Below, piece after piece: positions 31,369-44,636 of a stretch of 64,000 nucleotides of DNA. The number at the start of each line of letters is the position of its first letter. Within the stretch, counting starts at the first letter, position 1. Below the pieces are notes generated by a model, which was given only the letters and a program-made list of their open reading frames with translations, was not told the DNA's origin and did not search any database. This stretch comes from Pseudoneurospora amorphoporcata (taxonomy: Eukaryota; Ascomycota; Sordariomycetes; Sordariales; Sordariaceae), in contig MU859094.1 of the NCBI GenBank assembly GCA_033297205.1, positions 63,801 through 127,800 on the forward strand, written 5' to 3'. The position numbers and the translations under genes were made by a program.

Positions 31369-33891
31369 TCATAGTAGTGGTTGTGGCGCATCTGCGGCGT
31401 CGATACTGGTGGCATTGGTGGCGGGGGAATTAATATGTTGCATCCTCATCGATAACGGCACCACCATCGACATCGACACTGGCAGTGACGCCGACGACGG
31501 TGGGGGAGGAGAAGGAGGAGGAGGGGGCGGTGGTGGTGGAGGTACCACTCCGGGATATGAACCCATCGGTCCTGGCCCTGGTCCTGCTCCTGATCTCATA
31601 GTCCCAGAAGTACCAGCAGCAGGTTGTAATCTAGAGGTAACCAACCACGGGGACATGGACATGGACATGGACATGGAACCACGGCGCTCAACAACCCCAT
31701 CCACTTTTACCTCGACTTCAAACCTGGCCATTTCTTCAGGTTTCTTTCCACGTTGGTCTTGATCGAACAAAAACCCCACAGGTGTATCCTGGTCAAAACC
31801 GCTTATATCCACCACCTTCCTCCTCCTGCTCCTCCTTCCGGGTGAGTTGTCTTCTCCGGTATCAGGGCCGGTGTTGCACAGAATAGCCTTGACGGCGGTG
31901 ATGCTTACTTCGCTATCCTCTTTTCTTTCCCTTTTCACCGGAATCGAGCCAAAGCATCCATGATTATCAACATCCGAGCGAGACCCGCCCCCAAAGACCT
32001 GTGGAGAAGACTTGTTGTGCTTGTAAATATGATCAAGAACAACGGCTTGGACCGAGGCCACCGTGAGATGGGGGAGAGATCGCAGGATAGTGAGTTGGCG
32101 GGGGTCGTCGAGTTGGGAAGGGAATATGATTGATATCAGGGCTGGTGGCTGACTAGCTACGGGTTTCCCGCTGTTGGATGATGTGGAAGAGGAGGTGGGT
32201 GGTGTTGTGATAGCGTCGTGGTTGGTAGTGGGAGATGAAGATGCAGAGGCGGAAGAGGCAGAAGAGGTAGTGGGGACGGTGTCGGATACCCCCTGGGGAA
32301 GTGATGAGGCGGGTGGCAGATCGGGGGAATCATTGGGTGTCACGGCGATTATTGCTGAAGAAGAGGAAGAGGAAGAAATTGCGGAAGAGGCGGGTATGTG
32401 AAGAAAAGCAGGAGGTGGCGGTGGTGGCGGTGGAGGAGGAGGGGGAGAAATTATCCCCGCCGCGAGATATGGATTCGATCCTTGAACGTACCAGGGGGCA
32501 GAGCCGTTGTAATGGCTTACTCCTCGAGACATTCGTGGAAAGGGCGGCGGCGGCGGCGGGATATGATGTTGAGACTGGCCCGTCTTTGATGGAAGACTAC
32601 CTTGCCTTGAATCATTTCCAAATACAGTGTCGCCAATGGTTGAAATTGCGGGAAAATCTGTGGTAGCTGGGAGTGTCTGTGACGGCAATTGCACATGCCG
32701 AATACAAGGTCCCAAGTATGGCCCCGACGGGGCCATCGGTTGTCCACAATTCGTAGAGGTACTTTGGGGTTGGAAAGAGTTGTATCGTTGTTGCATCGCC
32801 CCATCGGGTTTTCTTCTTGATCCCACACCAGCAAGACCGGCTGGGGGTGGCCGGGGGGGTGGTGGTGGTGGTGGTGGAGGAGGAGGAGGAGGAGGTATAC
32901 GGCTCACTCCATTCCCAGATCCATCATTCAATCCCATATTCCGAACAGGCCATCCAGGTGGCGGAGGTGGTAGAGGAGGAGGGTTTGTACCGCGCATGCC
33001 CACAATGCGGTTATGATATGACATGTTGGTCCGCTTACCAGGGAGTGGTAAAGGTCCAGGAACGGACTGACGGGTGTTTGTGAAAAGTCCCAAGTCAGTG
33101 CGAAATGTAGAGCGTTGGCCAAATGACGAAGAGCTTCTTGAACCTGACCTTGATCGCTCGGAGTCAGATCCAGAACCAGAAGATGACAAACTTGCTTGAC
33201 GTTGTCCGCGAGACGGGGACCGGGAGCGTGAAGGGGAGCAGCTGTCTTCACGAGAAGACGAGACGGAACGCCATCGAAGTGTTCTTCCACGCTGCTTGGG
33301 TCTTCTAGCTCCCCTCCCCCTATGAGCAACATTCTTCCCTTTGCCCTTCTTGTTCTTGCGAGTTGCGCAGCAAGGCAAGATGCATGAAGTAGACCTGGAT
33401 GTGACTGAGTCGTCATCGTGCTCTTGGTTGTTGCCAGACTTTTGCGCAGCGTTATCTCTGGCGGCTTTGCGAAGGTGTTTGGTGCTTGGAACAATCTTGA
33501 ACCCACAGGTCTGGATATAATTCTGCACGGATTCTGCTGACTTGACCATCAATGAGTGAAGAGCCCAGTAGATGGTCGGTCCCGTTTCGACCAGAAAAGG
33601 TTTCCTGAAGTTCTCCCAGGTCTTTAGGACAACGGCCTCGAATTGGGCTGCTTCCTTGACAATAATGAGAGATAACTTGACGTCTGGGCTACAGAAGAAC
33701 CTACAGTTCTCTGCAATAATGTCAGTAAGGCATTTCGGTTGCTTGAAGCCGGTGGCGTCAGAGTCTCAAAGATCAATGCCACGTGAGTGGAGAGATGAGG
33801 ATTACAATTGGAACAAGATTAATGGGACCGACTCACCCAGTATAAGGCCCTCCAAGCCAGGGACAGGAAATGGGTCAGTGATGGGCGCCAT
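31369..33891 (-). CDS. Proline- and Arg/Ser-rich protein of unknown function, 798 aa
   Basis: Two minus-strand exons, 33837-33891 and 31369-33710. The first encodes MAPITDPFPVPGLEGLIL and joins in frame through a GTGAGT/GCAG intron with the large exon. Residues ~19-90 look like a folded helical region (SLIIVKEAAQFEAVVLKTW, YWALHSLMVKSAESV). The rest is low complexity: a basic patch (RRPKQRGRTLRWR), an RS-dipeptide stretch (SPSRSRSPSRG), and at least five polyproline runs of up to 14 Pro (near 32880, 32430 and 31530). Polyproline runs bind profilin, SH3 or WW domains, so a scaffold or actin-related role is possible, but no FH2 or WH2 domain is seen. Nuclear RNA-related function is an alternative because of the RS motifs. 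A Met-Ser tandem repeat lies at about 31650-31675. The family is not recognised. Confidence 0.6.
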
Positions 33892-35405
33892 CGCGGGAAT
33901 CTTAGCCTGGCAAGTGATACTAGGAGACGCGAGGGTTTTTGGTTCGGTTGAGGGCACTAGCATTCCGGAATGGGTGTTGTACAGCCCGTGTAGGAAATGC
34001 TAGAGTAGGCGAGGTTGTCTTCGAGAGTGTCATGTCAAATCGAGGAGGAATGACAACATATTTGTAGCGATTGGTGTGTTGCCGCCTGGTCTTCTGTTTT
34101 TGAGTGTAGGCGGAGAAGAAAGTGACCGAACTAAAGCAAGAGCCTTGAGCGTATAGATGGGAACCTGACACGGCAGGTATAGCACCTAATTTGTGTTCAT
34201 GAAAGTGAGGCTACCCTTCATGTGTATGCATGCTGGCCGTCACATCACTGCCAACACCGCCACCTTGCACGATGACGGTCATGGGTTAGGTTGAATAACA
34301 CACCGAATGCATTAAGACATACACCAGATTCCTGCTGATGAAGGAATAGCCTATAAGGGTGAATGTAAGTAGTGTCCGTCTTAGTAACGAGGGCGCATGT
34401 GTGAGGCCAAGGTGTGGCAACGAGCTCGTTGAAGCTCAAGGCTGTCAGGATGCCAAATCAAGTACAGGTAGCCTCGTCCGAGTCGAGGGAGACCGGGGAG
34501 CGTAATTTGGAAAGAGACATGTTGAGGGTGAGGGACGCTGTTCGTGTTCCACTTGACTTCAAAGTGCTTGTTCGTTGTCGGATGTTGTGCGATGAAGCTG
34601 TGCTTGTGGACTTGACCGGTACCCATGAGGCTGGTGAGATGATGAGGATGACCGGTTTTGGTTGTGCAGAATTCGGAACTGTATTCAGTCGGAGCCTTGG
34701 AACTGGGTATGGGTTGTTGTTGATAGATTACGGGATATGCATGACTCTCTTCTACTCACTATTCACATGGACATGGGTCCAGCGACACAGCAGAGAAACT
34801 GACATGCTTCATAACGCTACACAAGTTGTTGTCCGGATTGTCCAACGTTGATCAGAATAGACGATCCATGATCTCGGGAACTGCATGGTTCGACTGCCTA
34901 AGACTATGCTTGTCTCACTAGATGCTGTGCTTCCCGTCTAAACAAATGAAAACAGAGCATGGAAGAAGCGGGAGGGTGACGATAACTTGAAAATCGAACC
35001 CGTGATGAAAGCAAGACCAATTTGAACTACACAGCAAATGGGGCGTGAGAGTATAGGCAATGAAGCGTGAACTGAAGTGGTCAAACCTCCGATCGAGATG
35101 ACGGGCTATCAGCAGCCAACATTGCTTGAATGAATTGGGTGGACATAAGCCCAATTCTTGTTGAAGGCACACAAACGCAAGACAAGCTTCATGCTACGAC
35201 CAAAGTACAATCCTCGAAACCTTCGGTTGATGACTTTTAATCCACACTTGTGACAAGTTCAACCCAACATACCCCTGAGGACCAAAGACACAAAAGTCGC
35301 GAGTGGAAATACAGCTTTCATTGATTCGCTACAAAAATTTCAACCAAAGAGCCTCCCTGACCGAACCATATAACTGTCCAAACAAGAACCTGCCGAAAGA
35401 TGGAC
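33892..35405. other. Intergenic region, 1.5 kb
   Basis: Between the proline-rich gene's start and the 3' end of nup82. Overlapping ORFs at 34381-34851 on both strands have no recognisable product and no clear splice partners. Nothing else is seen. Confidence 0.4.
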
Positions 35406-38186
35406 TTAATCGATACTCAACTTTTCCAGACGCGACTTCACTGCCTCGACGAGAGCAGTTTCGCGATCCAGCAAGTTCATGACTTGCGCGACCTTTTGCT
35501 TCCGAATATCGGACGGGATCTTCATCACAGGCATCGGCGAAGAGGTACCGTCAACGCTATCCGTGCTCTGAAGCTGCTGGGCTTGCTCAAACAGAGCGTC
35601 CCTAAGGATTTGGACCTCCTCGAAGCGTTTGAGTGACTGCCCGGCAGTGTTGATAGATGCCGTGGTGGTATCTTCTTCTTCTTCGGCGCCCAGGATGCTG
35701 CTTGCCAAAGTGCGGACCTCCTCTGCCCATGCCTTTTCCTTGTCGCTCAACTCGCGGGTCGAGACCTGGCCCAAGCGCTTGCGCAGGTTGTCTACCCGGC
35801 GAGCGAGGTTCTCTTGTCTGACCTTCATTACATCTATCCTGCTTCTGACGAGCATTTCTTCAGAAATGTTTTCCTCCTTGGGGCTCCTGCTCTCTCCTTC
35901 TCCGGAAATGGTCTCGATCCGCTGGTTAACCTCATAGACCTTGGTGATTTGCTCCTTCAGCTCGTATGTTAGTGCTTCACACTTTCTGAAGAGTTCGGCA
36001 ACGGCATTGTTGAGCTCAAACACCTCGGAGCTAACAAGGCGATGACCCTCTGTAAAGATTTCCAGGGTAGCAACTGACAACCGGACCTCCTGCTGCATAA
36101 GCGGGCGCTTCCTGCTAGTTCTCAGTGCATCCAACCAAGGAGGCAGCGTGCTAGGCCGGCTCAATACTTCGGAAGCATGGAACAACGGCCGAGGCTCCCA
36201 AACCGTAAGGGGTTCAGGCGTCTCTCCATGTTCGGTCGGTGCGGGGGTCTCCTGACGACCCGACATCAACTCGCTCTCAGGGGTATCGAAGAACATGATG
36301 ACCGGGTCGTTATGAGTAGCGGACAGAACAAAATGGCCCAGATCGGAGCTCCTGAATGCCGTAGCCGCGGCAAGAACATTCTGGGCATGCTGGGGCGTGT
36401 AGATGCGATCGACCTCAGCACGCTGTCCCTTGACCATGAGGTCGAACCGGAAGTCAACCCCAGCCTCCGAGTCACTCTGGAGCTCGCCCTCTAGAACGGA
36501 AATCCATGGAGCCAATGAGACATAGGTGATGCCAGCAGCGTGTGTAACATAGAACGCATAGCGCGTGGTAACATCCTCGCTGAACGTCGGCCAACTGTCA
36601 GGTGTGATTTCGGCTGGCTTGAGCGTGTCGAAAGTGTGGAACACGAGCAGGGACGGAGTTTCATGGTCAGAGAAACCGAAACCCCGGGTCGCGGCGTTCC
36701 GCGGAGGCAGCCATTGAGCCTCAACCCCATCAATATCGAGACAGATCTTGACCTGTCCGCTAGTCGACAAGAGGCAGATGACAGACATCGAGAGACTATC
36801 CTTATCGTCATCATCCGCATAAAGCTCAAAATCTTCGCCCATCATAAGGTCGGCAGTATTGCGTTTAGCGCCAATGACCAAAATATCCTTCAGCTCCATC
36901 TCGTCGTCTTGCTCATCCTCGGGACCAACGGCAAACTCAAAGGGACCCTGGAGTCGAGGAATGCTCCCCGGCCGAGAGGGGCGCGAATACACCTCAGTAA
37001 CTTGGCCATAGGGACCATCAAGAAGCTTGGGTTCCTGATTGTCGAGATCGGCCATCCACTCCAGTTGTTGCTTAGCGAGGAGCTTCTCCTCCCGGGTGGC
37101 CTCCGTGTCGGTCTCGAAGGTTTCGATCTTTTGGGCGACAGACACGGAAAGCGAGGGGATGAGAGTGGGAGGAGGCGACCAGCGACGCGGCAAGAGAGGG
37201 CACAGAGCGTAAACATCCCCTTGGGCCATGGCCACCCATAATGTCATTGGCGCCCAGCCGTTCGAGTTGCGCGAGGGAAAGCAAGCCGAAGCGACCTTCA
37301 TGTCGAAGTCATCGGGCGAGAAGGCCTTGTTGGTCGATGTCGAGGCACCAAAATCCTGGTCCACTGAAGTGCCGTCGGCCAGCCTCTTGAGGTCGACCTC
37401 GAGGGTAGGGGTGTCAAAGGACCACCGATCGATAGTGGAAAGCTCCCATTCGCGAACCACAGCGTCTTCGGTGACGGTTACCAGACAGCTGCCGTTGACG
37501 CCAAGAGGGTGCCATAGTGCGCTAACAACAGCGGACTTGGAGGTGACGTGAGTGGTAGGGCCGAGGGTCCAGAACTTGGGCTTGAAGGGGGCCGTCTCTC
37601 CAGAGGTGAGATGGGAGGTGTCGGGCAGCATACAGACGTGGACTGTGTGAGAGGTCAGGACGGCCAACTGATCCTTGTTAGGGGAGATGACCAGCTGCCG
37701 AATCTCGCTGGCGACAGGGGTCTTGATGACCTAGAAGAGGAAAGCCGTGTCAGTACCTAACTCGAACATGCTCATACTCCTTCTTTCTGTTATCTTCGAT
37801 GCGCCGTATGCACCGAGTCTCGGGGGAGTGAAGCCACATACCCTGTAGCCTGGTCCTTGGGGAAGATGGCTTGTCTCCTCATCGTAGACCTCGAAGGAGC
37901 TATCGGAGCTATCTCCGTTGAGGTGGCTGGCAGCACGGGTCCGTGACTGATCAGCTTCCCAGGCGTCCTTCAGATAGGCGATATCTCCCCATCTGATCTC
38001 CCTTCCGCTGGCAATAAAGACCTCGTTTCCTCGTTTGGCGATGGTACGTTTGGGTCCCGAACTGGCGTTCCTAGAATAGGCCATCGAAGCGGGGAGCCGG
38101 CTGTTTTCCTCGGACTGCTCAAAGAGCTTGTGGCCGGGGTTTGGCTCCTGGAGCCAGGGCGCCGAGAAGCTCTGGATTTTGGGCAT
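35406..38186 (-). CDS. nup82: Nucleoporin Nup82 (Nup88 homologue)
   Basis: Two minus-strand exons, 37842-38186 and 35406-37730, joined in phase 0 to give 889 aa. The start ATG at 38186 gives MPKIQSFSAPWL. The N-terminal ~560 residues form a WD-like beta-propeller (VIKTPVASEIRQLVISP, SALWHPLGVNGSCLVTVTED, WVAMAQGDVYALCPLLPRRW). After the propeller come helices and long coiled coils (TYELKEQITKVYEVNQRIETI, VRQENLARRVDNLRKRLGQV). This matches fungal Nup82, the cytoplasmic-face nucleoporin that anchors Nup159 and Nsp1 for mRNA export. The end (ETALVEAVKSRLEKLSID) is helical as expected. The recognition rests on overall architecture and the propeller motifs rather than a single signature. Confidence 0.8.
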
Positions 38187-39493
38187 CCCGACGGATTCGG
38201 TGCGTCCTTGGTGGGTTGCGGTAAAGGCTGTTGTCGCTATACTATCCAAGCTTGGTGAATCCTACCTACAAACGAGGGAGCGTGCGTGTTTGCGCAAATA
38301 AATCGAAGTTGGTGTTCTGGCTAGGCAGAAATAGCTAGTGTAGAGGTCCTAGCATGCACGGGTTGCTTGGTCGTGCTGCACTAGGTACCGCTTTCTGTGC
38401 TGAATGTAGGTTGTACTGGGCAGGTGCACTATGTATGTGCAGGTGTATGTACGGGCATTCGTATGTTAGAGGGAGGTGATCAAGAGCAGAGGCCAAGGGA
38501 GAGAGAAAAGAAAGAGAGATTGGGATCCCTTTTTGAAAGCGGCAGCCCACGGCCCTCGAACGATGGGAAGCCGGGAAAGCGAAGTTTGCTAGTGGTCTCG
38601 GTTGGCTGGTCAGGATGGTAACAACCAGGTTTGACTAGCGTGTTGCAGTCCTATGGATGGATGCCCGCTGGATGCCACTATGCCCAGTCCGAGCCAGTGC
38701 TGTAAATGAGGCGTCCAGGGCGTCAGTAGAGGCGTTTCCTTCCGTGTGTATGCCGTTGTGTTTTCCGTTGCTTAGGTACCTACCGTAGGTTGCCTTGATC
38801 GATCGTGCTAGCTTCCCTTTTAGCGCGTTTCCACTTCTTCTACAGCCGTATATGTATTAGTCCGTTTCAACTGTTCGTGTTCAAACCGTGCTCGCCGCGT
38901 CGTCTCACATGATTGATCAACAGGAGACGGCCAGCCCGGAGTCCATAATGGGAGGGGAATAGAGGTACCTTACCTTCGAGAAGTACACTAACAGTGGTGT
39001 TGTGACGCGCCTGTAAATTGCGTGCCAGATTGCGGTCCAATCGGCCGGCAATTATTGTTGGATCAAAGCACCTCTACCACTTCTTGCCCTTGCTTCCATC
39101 TCTCTCTGCCCTTGCCTGCCGTCGTCATATTTGCGGGCACCTCGCACAATACCCAACCTTTGATCGGTAGGGTACGTGACCCACCTCCAACAGCTGGCCC
39201 GCTAAAGTGCCAAGACAGCCCGGTTGCCCTGGACTGATTGTTCCCTGCACTGTGACACTGTGCGCCAACAAGCCCGCCTGCCGTCGTCGCGGTCCACGGC
39301 CAGTCCAGTCGCGCCCGGCTCATGTAGGTACTTTAGCAGTTGCAATTCCATTGGCAAACTAAGGTATCATCCCCATCGAGGTCTCAGAACTCCATACAAT
39401 TGAACTTGCCCGAGCTGGAAGCTTTTGGTTTCATTCTTCCTAGTTGCACTTTTCACCCAAGACCCAGAGTTGATAATCCAATCTTCACTAACA
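38187..39493. other. Divergent intergenic region, 1.3 kb
   Basis: This lies between the divergent starts of nup82 (-) and CBP20 (+). It holds no convincing ORF. The distance is long for two housekeeping genes, but I see no other gene or RNA. Confidence 0.4.
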
Positions 39494-40269
39494 ATGTTGA
39501 ACACTCGCCAAAGGAGCACCGTAGAGCGCCTTGACAGGCCAAGCGCCTACTTTTTCAACAAGGTGAGTGCTCCCTGACGGCATTTCCATTTCCAAACATT
39601 GCCAATCTCTCCTGTCCATAATTAGCACATGGCCAGTCGCTGACCCCATCCACTCAACACAGAACAGGCGCAACAGACGTCATGACCGGGACCATCGCGA
39701 TGGAGAAAATGAGGACAGTAACATGCATCCCGAAGCGCACGACGACCCGTTGAAGGATGCGACCACTCTCTACGTCGGCAATCTGTAAGTTTGCCCCCAC
39801 ACTGGCCCCTTGGTGATAACCACATGCAATCCTTGATTTTTTTAAAAACAAAACTAACCGAATCCTCCTGGGCAGTTCCTTCTACACGACCGAAGAACAG
39901 GTTTACGAACTCTTTAGCAAATGCGGCGAGATCAAGCGCTTGGTCATGGGCCTCGATCGTTTACAAAAGACACCGTGCGGTTTCTGCTTCGTCGAATACT
40001 ACACCCATCAGGACGCTCTCGATTGCATGAAGTACATTGGCGGCACCAAGTTGGACGAGCGCATCATCCGAACCGATCTCGACCCAGGCTTCGAGGAGGG
40101 ACGACAGTACGGCCGTGGCAAGTCGGGCGGCCAAGTCCGGGATGAGTACCGCGAGGACTACGACGAGGGCCGCGGTGGTCTTGGTCGCCAGATCCAGGCC
40201 GATAGGATGAGGGAGCATGATCACAAGCGTTACGACGACAACGACGAACAATACGGCCGCTTGCGCTAA
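39494..40269 (+). CDS. cbc2: Nuclear cap-binding protein subunit 2 (CBP20)
   Basis: Three exons, 39494-39562, 39663-39784 and 39876-40269, join in frame to 194 aa. The single RRM runs from [21 protein letters not shown] (RNP2, residues ~54-74) to [17 protein letters not shown] (RNP1). Tyrosines near the N-terminus (SAYF) and the [23 protein letters not shown] tail are typical for CBP20, whose tyrosines stack on the m7G cap. CBP20 binds capped RNA together with CBP80 in the nucleus and assists splicing, export and the first round of translation. The Arg/Asp/Gly-rich C-terminus is normal for the family. Exon 2 was fixed by phase: skipping the alternative AACAG acceptor keeps the frame. Confidence 0.95.
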
Positions 40270-40799
40270 ACCTAGCATTGCAAGGGAGTTTTGCGGTATA
40301 ATGAGGATTGCATCATGATTCGATGCACAGGTATCCAACCCGTGGTCATGGCAAATCGACAGAAAACATATAATCAGACCCTGAAATTACCAGGGCAGGT
40401 GGAGGCGAAACCGAGAAGCGTAAAAGAGAAATACCCCTTGGGAGACATGATGTTCGTTCTTGTATTGGTATCCTGCTATGGTATGCCGGGAAATTATTGA
40501 TTTCCCATCCATTCGGTGTATGGCTTCACATTTTTCTGTGATGCTTGCCTGGCCGTTGTTTGCGCTGCTCTCTGCATTGCATTGGTATGTCAACACGGAG
40601 CGAGTAGTAGTGTCCATGATGACAGAACCTCAAGTCAGTCAATCTCCTTACGAGACGAGACAGAAAGGCCCCTCTTCTTTCCCCCAAGCAAACGGTCCCG
40701 TTACCGGTATCTCCGACGCCATCCATGCCATTTCGCTGCGTAATGTTACAAGTGATATACATGCTTGCACAATATCGTCCATCGTCCGGGTCGAAGGTC
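40270..40799. other. Convergent intergenic region
   Basis: 3' flanks of CBP20 (+) and mL60 (-). No gene is seen. Confidence 0.4.
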
Positions 40800-41277
40800 T
40801 TAGTAACCAGGAGGGTTGACTCTCTGGGAGACACGGGTCCACTTGGGAACCTCTGGAGAAGGAATGTCTGGTTAACCTGGGTCCTTGCATGTTGTCAAGT
40901 GCTGTATCAAGGGTGGTACATACTGTGAATGCCCTTGCGATACCTCTTCTCATTTCGGGCGAAGACGGTGTACTTGTCCTTGGGTAGCATCTCGGCCTCG
41001 GTGGGCATCTCAGCCCTCCAGCGCTGCACCGCCTTGACAGTCTCTCCCTTCTTGGCGAGGGCGTTCTCAATCGTGTCGACGACGCTGTCCACGGCCTTCA
41101 AGCGGCGGCGCTGCCTGAGCTTCTGGAACTTGGACATGCGCCATGGGATCTTCCTGTGTTGGTCGCATCATGGTTAGCATTTCTCCTAGAACATTTTGGC
41201 GCAATGCAATGCAAAAAAAAGGCATACCAGAGAAGACCTCCGGAGAGGGGGTTTGTGAATCTGAAAGCCCCAAACAT
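40800..41277 (-). CDS. mrpl31: Mitochondrial ribosomal protein mL60 (MRPL31)
   Basis: Three minus-strand exons, 41228-41277, 40924-41153 and 40800-40852, join in frame to 110 aa. The sequence opens MFGAFRFTNPLSGGLLWKIPWR and continues KLRQRRRLKAVDSVVDTI. It then has LPKDKYTVFARNEKRYRKGIH, joined across the last intron to KVPKWTRVSQRVNPPGY. These blocks match yeast MRPL31 (YmL31), a fungus-specific protein of the mitoribosomal large subunit. The high Arg/Lys content fits rRNA binding and also allows import without a separate presequence. The short first exon and the 53-nt last exon are easily missed; without them the ORF would wrongly end in GIHSMYHP. Confidence 0.9.
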
Positions 41278-42004
41278 TGTGGTGGTATGGTGGATGTTTG
41301 GGGGGAGAGCTGCTCCAAGCTGCAACCAGTTCGCTTCGTCAGAATGGGTCCCGAAGGTATCGCGGGAATCGGCGCGGCGGCGGGCGGTCGTCGTCCCAAA
41401 CCACAAGTCCCGTCCAAAAAAATCGCGGTCCGTCCGCCAACCCCAACCCCGAAAACGAAGACCACAGCTGGAGAGCGCGGGTGCCAAGACCCAATCCTTA
41501 AAAGGCCTGGCCTCCCCCTTGCAAGGTCCACTGTTCAGCCTCGTGGAGCCCCCGCCAATTTGTCAAACACCCCGCCGTCCGCGCACTGTCCGCGGCAGAT
41601 GGACACACGGGTGCACGGAGAAGGGGGGGGGGAAACACGGGAGCACATGCAGCGTTAGCGCCATCCGTCACCGAACCTCCAGCTTCCAACAACCGCGCCC
41701 ACTGCCCGCCAAACCGGCCGCTGTTACGATTTCCAGCATTCCGAGCAATCAACCACGTCAATTCCGGAACATCTTCAGCCTGTCGCGACCCTATCACCAA
41801 CGGAATAGCGCTGGTCGCAAACACATTTTCGACGATACCTCCACGCACGATACGAGACGCAGAAACACACGAAAGCGAACGACAGACCGATCATCGATAG
41901 ACCAACACACCCGAACCAGACAGGGGAGCTTGCGGCGGCAGCCAGCTCAGGGCATCGGGGCATCAGGAAACTACCAACACGGCAGGACCACAGCAACAAC
42001 AATC
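41278..42004. other. Divergent promoter region of mL60 and trs20
   Basis: About 0.7 kb between the two divergent starts, with a G10 run at about 41623-41632. The Trs20 frame happens to stay open through the entire stretch, but it has no coding look. Confidence 0.45.
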
Positions 42005-42762
42005 ATGAGCTACTACTTCGCCATCATCGGCACCCAGGACAATCCGCTGTTCGAGTATGACTTTGGCACCAGCAAACAAGGCGGCGACGGCATCGCGCGC
42101 TTCACCGAACAAGCGCGACAGCTCAACCAGTTCATCATCCACAGCAGTCTGGACATAGTCGAAGAAGTCCAATGGACCAACGGGCAGATGTATGTTGTCT
42201 TCCTTTGTCCCCCCCTCCCCCCCTCTTGCCCTCTCCTTCTTTTCCAATCCGAGTCCCCCATGCTAACTAACCCTTTCCTTCTCCCAGGTACCTCAAGCTA
42301 ATCGACCGCTTCTTCACCTCCTACATCTCCTGCTTCCTAACCGCCTCCAACATCAAATTCCTCCTCCTCCACCAACCCCCCTCCTCTTCCTCCTCCTCCG
42401 GTCTCCCCGCCTCCTCAGGTGCCTCAACTCTCACCTCCTCCTCCTCCACCACCCTAGGCCAACACCCACCAACATCAACATCCACCTCTTCCTTATCCGT
42501 AATCCCCTCCCTGTCCACCCTCACCGGAGGCGGCAACTCCAGCACCACCACACTGGTAGGAGGCGGTACAAGCCGAACCTCGACGTCGATAGCCGCCAAC
42601 CCTACATCCCCACAAACCGAAGAAGCGATACGGAATTTCTTCACCGAGGTGTATGAGAATTACGTGAAAGCGATCATGAGTCCATTTTATAAGACGAACA
42701 TGGAGATTCGGAGTCCCGTTTTCAGGGCGAGGGTGGCGGCTGCGGGGAGGAAGTATTTGTAG
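42005..42762 (+). CDS. trs20: TRAPP complex subunit Trs20 / sedlin
   Basis: Two exons, 42005-42189 and 42288-42762, join in frame (NGQ-MYLKL) to 219 aa. The protein starts MSYYFAIIGTQDNPLFEYDF and contains HSSLDIVEEVQW, then YLKLIDRFFTSYISCFLTASNIKFLLLH. It closes with IRNFFTEVYENYVKAIMSPFY and SPVFRARVAAAGRKYL, all sedlin (TRAPPC2) hallmarks with a longin fold. Trs20 is a small core subunit of TRAPP, the exchange-factor complex for Ypt1/Rab1 in ER-to-Golgi transport, and links further subunits. A Ser/Thr/Gly-rich insertion of about 80 residues in the middle makes it longer than the ~140-175 residues usual for the family. The first intron contains C-runs after GTATGT. Confidence 0.93.
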
Positions 42763-43935
42763 GGCAGATACGGCGGCAGTAACGGGGGTGGTAGAGGTGG
42801 GATGGTGGTTAGGTGGGAGAGTAGTAGTTGGGGGAGGGCGAAGGGGAAGGAAAAGGCTGTTGGGAAGGTCATTGCCATGGATGAGGACATGGAGGAGAGA
42901 AGAGATAAGGAGAAAGAAGGAGATGGAAATGATTGGATGGGGAATGGGGAGGTGAATACCCCCAGAGACGGAGAGGGAGAGGGAGAAGGAGGAAGAACGG
43001 GAGGAGATACCACCAAAGGGAATCAACACAAGGAACGGGGATGGATGTCTGGGTGGTTCGGAGAGTGATGGATTGGGGAGGGATGGCATGGTTGCCATGG
43101 GCGTCGTAGAAAATGCGGCTATGGGCTGTCGATGTCACGATGGGAATAAGGTCAAAAAGGGATGTAATACGGTACTTGTAATGTTTTATACCCCTTGGAT
43201 TGGCTGGAAGGGTCGAAGTCATTTATTAGTTGAAGCATAAAATGAAGCCGGTGAGAGTCATCTTCAACCGTGAAAGACCAAGCTTCCTTGCTCGCCATAA
43301 TGATACCACAAACCCTGTCGACATTGTACAGTTTTGGTTCCTCCCAAACATGACGACATGGGGAGACACGGCCAAGTCCCGGCAGAAATCTCGTTCACAA
43401 TCACTTCTGCACGCTTCACACGTTGCCTACATAGTAGCAAGTAGAACAAAGGCTGAGGAACCACGCTGCAGAGGACGTTGATTTATCATGTAAAGTAGTC
43501 GATGATGACGAGCCTAGTACGTGCCCATCATACATCTTCCTTTCTCTCATTTGGTGACAACTGAACAAGAGAATGGAAGTGAGAGAAGAAGCGCGCAACG
43601 CACTGTGACAACAAATCTTCCTCATCGCATCCATCTCGCTTTGTATGCTTTCTCATCATATCAAAGATGTAGTCGTCCTTTAGCTGCCTTTGCCATGACT
43701 AACACAACGCCCTCCGCCAACCGGCCGTCAAAAAGCGGTAGTAGTATCCGTGTGTGCCCCCCAAAGAACGCCATTTCCCTTGTGCGGTTGTATCAAAACT
43801 TGAATCGCAACACAAAAATTCGCCCAAAGTTTCATGCCAATGTTGTTGTAGTAATCAATCGCTCGTTTGTTGTTCTCCCTGTTATCGTCGTAAACGTCCC
43901 CTAACCAGAAGTGTAAAGCTTCATGGTCAAAACAT
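42763..43935. other. Convergent intergenic region with a purine-rich tract
   Basis: This contains the 3' flanks of trs20 and histone H4. The plus strand is strongly GA-rich from about 42830 to 43060. An 88-codon frame there is Glu/Lys/Gly-rich low complexity and is probably not a gene. Confidence 0.4.

Positions 43936-44636
<701 letters not shown>

Noticed and set aside
34381..34851. Overlapping ORFs on both strands between the proline-rich gene and nup82
   Set aside because: No recognisable domain, no consistent splice sites, and the two strands mirror each other.
42802..43068. Glu/Lys/Gly-rich ORF after trs20
   Set aside because: Purine-rich low-complexity DNA downstream of a complete gene.
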